The notes beneath the pieces were generated by a model. The model had not been told where the DNA came from. It did not search any database and saw only the letters and a list, made by a program, of their open reading frames with translations. The position numbers were made by a program, and so were the translations under genes. This document shows, piece after piece, positions 10,616 through 19,482 of a stretch of 26,124 nt of DNA. The stretch spans positions 1-26,124 of the forward strand of contig JAQGAU010000573.1 in assembly GCA_034698045.1 (NCBI GenBank). The letters run 5' to 3'. This DNA comes from Paramacrobiotus richtersi (lineage: Eukaryota > Tardigrada > Eutardigrada > Parachela > Macrobiotidae). Position 1 is the first letter of the stretch. Each line of letters begins with the position of its first letter.

Positions 10616-13600
10616 ATGGCCAGTCACCTCATTATCATTACGGCGTTGGTTGGATATTTGGCGCTTCTGCAAGGTAGCCGAGCTTTTGCTTGGAGGTTTT
10701 GTTAACCCAGTCGCTCCTACGGTTGTTGTTACAGGAATCGTTGGACAACGATTAAGAACGACCAATACAGACAGCAAATATGGGCTATGGAATCGGAATA
10801 ATATTCCGTACTGTTTTGATGCAGGATTAAGTAAGGCTAGGCAGTACATAGTTATGAACGTTCCTGGTGATTTTGTCTGTCCCTTCTTTTATCGAGATTA
10901 TCGTGTACAATCTGATAAATGCAGGATTTATTAGTGTATCGGAGAATTCTGTAAAGAATGCTGGTTGAAAGGTCATACTTTCTGAACGCAGATATTCATC
11001 ACGATACCGAAGATGTTTATGTGCCGATATCATCCGGAGTTTTTGATGATAACATTTGTTGTTTTTGTTTGTGCTTAGCTGCTGCCGAGAAACTAGTTGT
11101 CGGCCAAGCCATCACTGACTTTACGAACACCCTAAAGAACAGCACATATGCTGCCTTCACCTTTATCGGTCCGGGCACCTGCGGTGCTGCTGGATTCAAG
11201 CTGAAGTTCATGGCAGCAGCGTATGTAACACAGTATTTGATTCCTCTTGTCTTATTTCTTTATCGCAGTGTAAAAAATGTGAACAGCGATTTAACGAATG
11301 TACGCTGAACTTAGTTTTTCAACATGACAATTTATCTGAATAATCGTTGTGACGAATGTACGAACTGATAGATAGGCTGCGATTATTTTTCGCTGTCCCT
11401 GTTAAATGCAGTTCACACACCAGAGTTCGCTACCATACCGTGTTGATTGAGCGGAACTGTGCATCACTCTTTGTAGGAGCGGTGAGCCATCTAACGCATT
11501 CCCCGGGACAAATATCGCGTACAATCAGACTGGCATCGTGGACCAGCCGGTGTGGCTATCGCGCGACGATGGTTGCCTAACCGATTCTCGTTGCGTGCAA
11601 CGCTGGATTGTCTATTCCCTGGGCAAACGCAATGAGCATCTACGCGGAAACCGCGACCTTTACATTGCAGTGAATTATGCCAATATTCCTTCTACACGAC
11701 AGGTTGGTAACGGAAGTACGTTTGCACAAGTCTGCACAGAAAAATCACTGTTTATGTACAGGCAAACTTCACCAAATACACGGGGATTAATGATGCTTAT
11801 TGGAACGGTTACCCTTATGATTACTGCAGCATTACGGTAAGTCCGCGTAACGACCACAGAAACACGGATACCGGGCGGTGATCGTTTGTGCGAATCATCA
11901 GTTAGCCAACATATGATGTTTTTGCAGCACAACCGATACGGCGACCTTGCCAATCCTGGCACACAGGCCTTCACTCTCAACAGCACCAACGCAGCCGGCA
12001 TGACCTGCTTACCGCAGCTGCCAACTATCAGCCAAACAGACTGCAACTTGCTAGCCTTGTTATACGTTTTTCCGAAAACGTTTTGCTACGTCATACGTTA
12101 GTTTGCCGAATTTTGCGTTATACGAACATTTCAGCTAATCATTTTGCGTTTTATCACTATAGCTGTCTGCAATAATACACTGTGCCTCCAAAGCACTACA
12201 GCGCAAACCGGGACATTGCCCGTCTCCACGACACCGGGAACAGGAGCAACAGGTACATCGGCAGGACAAACAAGTCCGGGAGTATCCACGGCAGTGCCAA
12301 CCACAGGAGGATCGACAGCAGTTCCCACCACCGGGGGATCGACGGCAGTTCCCACCACCGGGGGATCGACAGCAGTTCCCACCACCGGGGGATCGACGGC
12401 AGTTCCCACCACCGGAGGATCAACAGCAGTTCCGACCACAGGCGGATCAACACCCGTTCCAACCACAGTGGGATCGACACCGGTACCAACAACAGGCGGT
12501 TCGACACCGGTTGCGACTACTGTCGGAGCCACAAGCGCATCGCTAACCACTACTGGTGGATCCACTGTTCCAGCTTTAACAACTACACCCACACCAGGCG
12601 GTACAACGAGTACGAGAAACATCATTCACTGTTTCGCTTCCTTTTGACTTACCTTTATGTTTCAGCTGTTGGTCCCTGTGTCGACTTCTGCCTTGCGTCT
12701 ACACCTATAGACGAAGCTACTCGGATATACAATGGCAAATTGTACATGTTCTCAGGTAAGCTTTTCGCTTGGTCTTGTTGCGCCTAATTAAAAAAACACC
12801 TTTGTTCTAGGCGACTGCATGGTTCAGATTGACGAAACTAACAAGCTTATTGGCCCCTCCGTGAAAATCAGCACAATCCTTCCCGGCATTACAGGACCCG
12901 TGAAATCAGCTTTTACCGACCAGCACTCAACAACTTATATCACAACAGTAAAACCAGCAAACCGTATGCAACAGATCAGTAGTGCAACCATTTTTCTCAA
13001 CAGAGTTCTGCTGAATACGCCTGCACAACATCGAACGGCTGTGGAACCGTGACTCCCTTCGATACACCTTCAATGCGTTGGGAAGTATCGGCAACCTCGG
13101 CAATGACCTACAGATACGAATGTGAGTACAGCATTTAGTAGGAAAATGGCAGCTTCGATCACCATATTTGTTTGTACAGCATCTACCCAGTCTTATATAA
13201 ACGATATTACGGACGCCACGACTCCGACATTTGCCGTCACAATGCTCGGTGGCGCAGCCAGCAACATCGACCAAGCCGGTTGGAAAGCCGCTTATCTGGT
13301 AAGCACTGCTAATTTCTTACAGATGATCCGTTGCGGTCGCTATTAAAGCTGTAACAAAGGGAACGGTTCTATTTTCGATATTGACCTTTCGTTTTGTATG
13401 GTAGTCGGTTTATCAGTGTTGATTGTAACTTTATTCCTCCCATAGCATTATAAGCGTTTGCGCACAAGACCACTACACGCTTTACGTATTAAAACATCCA
13501 ACCTCGTCTCGTTCGTCAACCCGCGCCTTAACACTCGGAAGCGCCCTCAAAACTGCGGCGGCATTGCCTTTAACAGTAGCAACAGAAAAATGCTGTTTGT

Positions 13601-13910
13601 AAAATGATCCAGAGCATGGATCGCCTGACTTTTCAAAAAGTTTTCGACCTAAAAATTTAAACACTTCCTTCGTCGAACAGCTCCTTCGCTGATTGTAATG
13701 TGTTCCGTACGCTGCTTACAGGTTCCAGGGCCAGCCGGTGTAAACGTGGTATCCCTCATCGGAACAAACACCGCCGGAGTCAAGTACCTGGCACCCATGA
13801 TGATGACCAAGACGTTCAATCCAGCCGCTGACACCGATTTGTACAGCTTCATGACCGCTGGTGTTCCATTGAGTTCGGTGTTAGGATGCCCTAATGCGGC
13901 AGCTGGTTAA
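10616..13910 (+). CDS. Gene D: secreted pseudo-astacin with nine-repeat mucin linker and hemopexin-like region
   Basis: I place exons at 10616-10673, 10735-10830, 11079-11220, 11477-11702, 11762-11836, 11928-12096, 12163-12600, 12666-12755, 12811-12947, 13004-13121, 13180-13298 and 13722-13910. The joined frame encodes 618 residues. The signal peptide is residues 1-19. The astacin-like part has NNIPYCFD, CX5C at 132-138, LGKRNEHLRGNRD from 147, YPYDYCSIT and LLYVF. The active-site positions read R141, W142, Y145 and N151. The two Cys matching C77 and C243 of gene B are both gone (A77, F247). The linker exon (146 residues) carries nine STAVPTTGG-type repeats. Exons 8-10 match gene B in length exactly (90, 137, 118 nt). 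The tail ends GCPNAAAG. The exon 6/7 junction was chosen because it keeps phase 1 and aligns PVCNNTLC with PECSTATC of gene B; a phase-0 alternative is possible. An acceptor at 10711 would lengthen exon 2 by eight residues but leave a 37-nt intron. Intron 11 (423 nt) hosts dispersed repeat copy 2. Confidence 0.83.
12285..12527 (+). repeat. 27-bp coding minisatellite, nine units
   Basis: Nine in-frame 27-bp units encode STAVPTTGG and variants (STPVPTTVG, STPVATTVG). Units 2-5 are nearly identical and alternate ACA/ACG at the second codon, which suggests growth by 54-bp steps. Units 6-9 are more diverged. The array keeps the frame and lies wholly within linker exon 7 of gene D. Each unit offers Ser/Thr sites for O-glycosylation. 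Confidence 0.97.
13489..13677 (-). repeat. Dispersed repeat, copy 2, in the last intron of gene D
   Basis: The reverse complement matches 2438-2627 along its whole length with one base fewer. On the minus strand a frame of about 60 codons is open: KFLG, LFEKSGDP, GSFYKQHFSVATVKGN, AAAVL, LPSVKARV. The protein-level match to copy 1 is stronger than expected for random DNA, so it is probably a fragment of a transposable-element gene of a family I cannot name. It interrupts no exon of gene D. Confidence 0.8.
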
Positions 13911-14906
13911 GTCACGTGAACGAAGCTTTTGCGTTACTTTAGCGGTACCGAGTATTCGTGCATGTTTGTGTACTGAATGCGGATCTATAAGGAACCTGTT
14001 GTATTATTAGTTGGTTCAAAGTCATCAGAGGATTAAAAACAATTTTCCGTACGGCAGAAACATTTAGCAGTTCCTCCCCAGAACCGTTTAGTGACGTGCT
14101 AACACAAATTACTACGCAGGTATTTGTGCTCACGTTTTAAACCATATTTCTGCACATTGTTCTCGAATCTCGTGTGACGTAAGTGTACGAAAGCTGTACA
14201 GATACCTAGAAACTAGCCCTGCGTTTCAACTTTCAACTGCTCTAATTAAGTTTTAGTGCGTTCTCTTGAGTCTTGACACGGGAATCGTCTTTAAAAGTTA
14301 TAACTACACTGCCATGAAGATATTAGTTTTCACTAGATTACTGTATGTCGGCTCTCTCGAACACTCGCTCAGTAATCAGCGTAAAACATTCACAGTACCC
14401 TTGAACTACAACTGTCACGGTGGTATGTAGCATTACGCTGCATTAATAATTAAATTTAATGGCACTAATGTCATGCATACATGTTGGTCTCTGTGATTAA
14501 AGTTGAAACCCGTACATGCCACGTTATCAATCATCTCCGAAAACCGCTGAATAATGCATACCGGTGTATGTATTATAGTTCACACATCTAGAATCTACAA
14601 CCAGAATGGTGGTTTGTTGCATTCATAACCGGCGCTCTAGGCACCATAGTACTACGCACGGGTACAGTAATTTACTGCAATCTTGTACTTTGCCGATTCA
14701 CCGATATCGATAACATACAGCAACTATACAAACAGTTACGCAAACTGTGCCAAAGTAAATGAAGACGGTTTGCCCAGCTTTGCCAACAAGTCAGAAACCA
14801 TTAGAAAAAGCCGCCTGCTCCACGAGACACCTGTTACTTCCGATCAGCTGAGCGTACCGATGTTTCCTTGTTCTGTTTGTAGATTTTTGCAGTTGACGAT
14901 ATAGCA
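13911..14906. other. Intergenic region between genes D and E
   Basis: I see no supported gene in this stretch. A frame at 14683-14904 runs up to the start of gene E but resembles no family and overlaps the probable 5' UTR. An attaaa near 14032 could serve gene D. No clear core promoter element for gene E is visible. Confidence 0.45.
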
Positions 14907-17036
14907 ATGGCTCTTGCGGGGAAAGTTGTCCTAGTTACCGGTGCTTCACGCGGTATTGGAAAGGGGATTGCTCTGCAATTAGGAGAAGCCGGTGCAACTG
15001 TCTACATAACAGGTATTAACTGTTTTTTTGCGCACGGATACTTACCGCGAGTTTTTATGTCGTGTACCGTCTTAGTACACATATTTTCAGAATATGGCTT
15101 TGCATGCGCGAATTTGTGGCAGTACTTACAATAAATAATAAAATATCTAACATATTATGAAGACTGAGAAGCTGTCATAAAGTGAAAGATCAGCTAAAGC
15201 TAAATAAAGAGAAACAATATTGCCATACCTGGGAAGTGCATGTAGCAAAAGCGTAATTTTAAAATACTGTAAGACGTATTAAATAGCAAGACACTTTCTT
15301 ATACAAGCATTTTCCGCGTGATCGATTACATAAAAAAATATTAAACATTTTGTTAAATCTTGGATTTTGCGAAACAATCGATGAAATCCGAAACACTCGT
15401 GTAACGACAATATTAATGATGCTTCCTCCCTTATACTCGTTTGAAACAGATTTCGAAAAATGACAGGTTTACTGTGCCTCGACTTACGCTGCTTTTAATC
15501 TATCTGTATTTGCTTAGTTTTGTTTGCACAAATTATTGTGCCACCAGTTGCGAATTGGAGATCAAAGATTTGAATTCACACAATTCATTTTCAGGACGCA
15601 CAGTAACCCCGTCCAGTGGAGCAGCCGGTCCCGGAAGTCTGCAACATACCGCGGATGAGGTTGGTCGCCAAGTCTAACTCGTCAGCATTTGGTTTAACTT
15701 AAATTGCTGAGCATATCTCACTACCGTCTTTCAGTTGAATAGCCTCTTTTTTCGAACTTGGGTAGAAACACATCATTCAGTTTTTTCAAAAATTGTATTA
15801 CAGAAATTGAATTTAAAATCGGAAGTGACCAGACTGCAGCTCATGATAAATACGTGTGTAAACAGATAAACGAGCGCGGAGGCAAGGCCATCCCGGTGGC
15901 GTGCGATCACAGCAAAGACGAGGACATTGAGCGCGTCTTCCAGCAGATCATCAAGGAGCAGGGCCGGTTGGACATTCTGGTTAATAACGCCTACTCCGCC
16001 GTTAGCGCCCTGTCCGAGAATTTTGGCCGACCCTTCTGGGAGATTTCCGAATCGATTTGGGATGAGGTCAACTGCGTGGGATTACGGTAAATATCTTACT
16101 TAAGCTTTAAAATCGAGCAATAAGTAAATCACTAAATCACAATAACTGAGTGATAAGAAAAGCGACTGGAAGTTCGAGCAAAGGTTTTCAACATTTGTAC
16201 TGTCTGTTTGCTATCTGTTTTGTTTATACAGTCAATGCAAGTATACAGAATGCCGTGTTTAGTAAGATTTGGTAATATGACATGTAAATGAACCATGCAT
16301 GGTTCATTTGAGTAGCGACTCGTGGTACAGTGTATATTTTCTGCAGGAACCATTACATTTGTGCCGTCAAAGCGGCCAAGATCATGGTCAAACAAGGCTC
16401 TGGTTTAATTGTCAACGTATCTTCCGGCGGAGGGAAGACATACATCTTTACGCCATCCTATGGAACCGGCAAAGCCGCCGTAAGTGACATCAATTTCGTC
16501 GCGTAACATGTCGACTCCATGCTGAAATTACAGTGTGATCGCATGGCCGCTGATTGCGGTCTAGAACTGAAATCCCACAACGTCACCTTTATCAGCTTGT
16601 GGCCCGGACCGGTCAAAACCGAACTGATCCAACTGAGTCTCGATGCAAAGAAAGCCGGGAAAGGTCCAGCTTCCACCGAAACAATCAACCTGGGAGCTAA
16701 CCCTTTCGTCCACCAGGCGATGGCCAATGGGGAAAGTATCGAATTCAGCGGCAAATGCCTTGTCAGCCTCTTCCAAGGTTTGATTAATTTTGCTTATGAA
16801 TGCGCAGGTATGTAATTGTTTATTTCTGTGCATAGATCCCAAAATGCTGGAGAAAACCGGGAAGATCATTACAACTGCTGACTTGGGCGAAGAATACAAC
16901 TTGGTCGATATTGACGGTAAGAGTAAGCGACATTTTAACATCAAGCGTAGACAGTTCAATATTTGCTTGCTTTATCACGTGAGACAATGTCTGTTTGATG
17001 TTTTTAGGACGAAAGATCGCAAATCTGCGCAAATGA
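14907..17036 (+). CDS. DHRS1: Gene E: DHRS1-like short-chain dehydrogenase/reductase, first copy
   Basis: Seven exons at 14907-15012, 15595-15659, 15866-16086, 16347-16479, 16534-16777, 16836-16916 and 17008-17036 join to 292 residues. The Rossmann motif TGASRGIG lies at 11-18, D71 follows the third strand, NNAY is at 97-100, and the catalytic S157, Y169 and K173 sit in VSSGGG and YGTGK. GRLDILVNNAY and SGKCLVSL are typical of DHRS1, an NAD(P)H-dependent carbonyl reductase associated with the endoplasmic reticulum in mammals. The physiological substrate here is unknown. The protein ends GRKIANLRK, about 20 residues short of the 313-residue human enzyme, and lacks its C-terminal hydrophobic stretch. 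Retention of the last 91-nt intron would instead give an open frame ending in a hydrophobic tail at 17098. Intron 1 is 582 nt with nothing recognised. Confidence 0.93.
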
Positions 17037-17204
17037 TCGCAGATCCATCAGGCATCCCGGCAGCCATGGTCTTCGCGTTTGGTGGTGTGGCCTTCTAGCC
17101 AACGTTTATTTGTCGTGCAGAATGTCAGTCTTCACGCTTATTTTAATGCCAACAGTGCTATTTTTCATCAGCGATGATAAGATAAAGCTACTGCCAAAAA
17201 ATGC

Positions 17205-17210
17205 AATAAA
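17205..17210 (+). terminator. Poly(A) signal candidate of gene E
   Basis: A canonical AATAAA lies 169 nt after the stop codon of gene E. A second AATAAA lies near 17454. The cleavage site cannot be read from the sequence. Confidence 0.4.
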
Positions 17211-17889
17211 ATATGCAACGCATGTTTGCTTGAACGGAAAAGAACAGTAGTCAAGAATAGCCAATAGGAATAATTTGATGCATGCGCTACGCATTTCACC
17301 ATAACAAAGAAACTGTGATACAATCAAAGTGTAGAAATTGCAGAGCAGCCTATCTGCTTAATATCTGTCCTCAAAGACTCTTTTTGGGTGCCTTTTTTTT
17401 AAAAGCAACTACTGTTGCTGCAGCTCTGCTTTGCATATAACAAGTCTCACAAGAATAAAGACCGTAAATCATAGCGGATCGAGCTGGACTTCCGCTTCTT
17501 CACGTCGCGCGAAAAGGTATCCTTTTTAAGCGCCCTTGCGCTAGATAGGCAACTCGATCATACATCGTACATAATGATGATAAACCTTCTCCTGTTTCCG
17601 GTGTTCAACAAACTGTACCTCGATTTACAAAAAGGTGGACCGCGCAGCCTTTTTCCGGAGCTTGCGGTTATATCAACAAAAAAAAACACGAAAGTGGCGC
17701 AACAACCACTACGTTCCTTTTAGTATGAAATCACACAACAAAAACAACAACGGGGCGTGCATGGCATCAGTCGTAAAGTCGTAATAGAGTCAATACTTTC
17801 AAACTTACTTACTTTCAACTTTTAAACTTTGCGCAAGCCATACTATGTCAAAAAACAAAAAGCTCTGAATCATTATTCAGCCTAAGGAC

Positions 17890-18012
17890 GGGCATTCCAA
17901 GGCTCGAGGTCCTTTGGAATGGAACGCGGAATTCCAAGCTTGGAATCCACGAATTTCGTTTCGAATCCGTGGAACGCGTTCCATTCCACGGAATACGCTT
18001 AATTGCATGGAA
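17890..18012. repeat. Nested palindromes rich in GGAAT/ATTCC
   Basis: GGAATGGAACGCG (17916-17928) pairs perfectly with CGCGTTCCATTCC (17975-17987). Between them lies the perfect 16-nt palindrome ATTCCAAGCTTGGAAT (17931-17946) and an imperfect arm pair, CCACGAA with TCCGTGG. At least seven GGAAT or ATTCC words occur in about 120 bp. The left flank, TAAGGACGGGCATTCC, resembles hAT-type terminal repeats, and a hAT-derived coding fragment lies just downstream. It may be the end of an old hAT element or MITE, but I found no matching opposite end. Confidence 0.6.
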
Positions 18013-18422
18013 TATGACTTTAGTTAATTAATTACGTAATTAGAACCTCCCCTAATGCATACACAGACTGGTCACTACCGCCCTGAACCTTCCCCGGTCC
18101 GAGTTTTGCAAGTCTTAATAAGTATAGAATTTTACTGAAAAATATCACCTTTACTGGAGTATTCACATAAGTCACAACGCAGAAAAGTAAAATTTAAATC
18201 CATTAATCCAGCTAAAATAATTCTGAACAGTGTAGAACTCGCAACATCACACAGCATCCTCACAAAGCAATAAACATCACTGAACTGGATACAAAAAAAC
18301 TAAAATGAGATTCACATGACCAGATAGTTACTAACTTAGTTCTACATAGCATCTACTTCCACAGCTGAAAACTCTACCAGAAAAACATATAGCAGTTAGT
18401 AGAACCGAAAAAGGTTAGAAAA

Positions 18423-19286
18423 CTATATATATGTTTGTACAAAATATAAGGTGCGACAGTTTGAGATCACGACTCCATCGCTACTCGGGATCAACTTGGC
18501 GTTCGCTGCCACCGAACAGATCATCCGAAGAGTATGCCTTATAGTTCCACCAGTGGGTTCGTCTCCCACCTCTGGCTCTTCGAGTTGCGCATAGTGGTTA
18601 AACAATTGCGCAAGGTCGTCGCCGGCCGTCTGACCTTCGCTTCCGGTGTCTGCTCCAGCAGGAACATCCACAATCTCCAGTTCTTCCGAATCTAAAATTT
18701 TACATAAGTATTTACCGGTGATTTTTCTTCATACAAAAACGCGCAGCTCGACGGATTTTCCCATTGGGTTGTAAGATAATAAAATGCACAGGACTAACAC
18801 TACGTACTATTAGATTTGTGTAATTAATTTTTTCCTGTAATGTTAGTAGCTGAGAATTACTGTGGTACTTTGCCAATTAATTCGGGCTATAATTTATTGT
18901 TATACTTACAATCTTACAGTATTGTGCAGATCCTTACATTAATTTAAAAAACATTGTTGGATTTGTGGATTCTTACCGGGTTTACTTTTCTCCTTGCCTT
19001 TCTGTTTTCGATCACGCAAAATTTGAGAATACACAGTGATCGCATCCGATACGTTCTGTACTGTCATATTGGTCCTTGCTTTCGTGTTAACCGAAGAAAA
19101 TCGGCTCCAGTATCGTTCCACATAGGCCGCATGCACTCCTATGGATAACAGCAACAACGCCAGGTCGCGCAGGTCTTCATGTTCGCTTTCGTCCACAATA
19201 TTCCAGAAATCGAACGGCATAGTTTCGCTGAAATTGCTGAATTTCAGCAATTTCAGCCGATAGAGATCTGCAGTACAACTGTACAA
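18423..19286 (-). CDS. hAT transposase C-terminal dimerisation domain, partial or solo gene
   Basis: On the minus strand, exon a (19286 down to 18977) joins exon b (18691 down to 18423) through a GT-AG intron in phase 1. The pair gives 192 residues if translation starts at 19286, or 170 from the ATG at 19220. Exon a carries the hAT C-terminal signature: PFDFW, then LRDLALLLLSI, then VERYWSRFSSVNT and KARTNM. Exon b is acidic and unrecognised (SEELEIVDVP, LAQLFNHYAQLEEPEVGDE). The RNase-H-like catalytic domain and the BED zinc finger, which should lie upstream, are absent; only about 200 nt separate this gene from the oppositely oriented F-box gene. It is either a truncated relic or a captured solo dimerisation domain. 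Both exons are free of stops and the splice sites are good, so recent or selected origin is possible. An upstream exon could not be resolved. Confidence 0.65.
19227..19257. repeat. Perfect 31-nt palindrome
   Basis: GCTGAAATTGCTGAA and its exact reverse complement flank a single central T. It lies at the 5' end of hAT exon a, beside its ATG at 19220, within the roughly 200-nt bidirectional interval before the F-box gene. It could form a hairpin or bind a dimeric factor; no function is shown. Confidence 0.9.
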
Positions 19287-19482
19287 GTACTAGCTGGTAG
19301 CTGTGCAGCCTGTGGGGTGGGCTTACTTGTAACTTGTCACAGACTCGCACGCTTTGAGCTTGTAGCTGATCAATCTGATTCGATCATCAATCTTTGTGCA
19401 GCCACTTCTTAGATTTTTGGCTATCTAGACTAACGTGAAAGTCAGTTTTATCAGCGGATGTGCTGCATCATCATTTTCAGAA

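Larger units (their letters stand above)
17037..18422. other. Intergenic region after gene E
   Basis: The stretch holds the 3' UTR of gene E and then unrecognised DNA. The only structured part is a GGAAT/ATTCC-rich nested palindrome at 17890-18012. I find no gene here. Confidence 0.45.

Noticed and set aside
14683-14904. Open frame directly upstream of gene E
   Set aside because: It lacks any recognisable domain and ends just before the clear SDR start, where a 5' UTR or promoter is expected.
17955-17972. A TTTCGAATCC word resembling a tRNA B box
   Set aside because: There is no matching A box or acceptor stem at the right spacing, and the word is part of the palindrome cluster.
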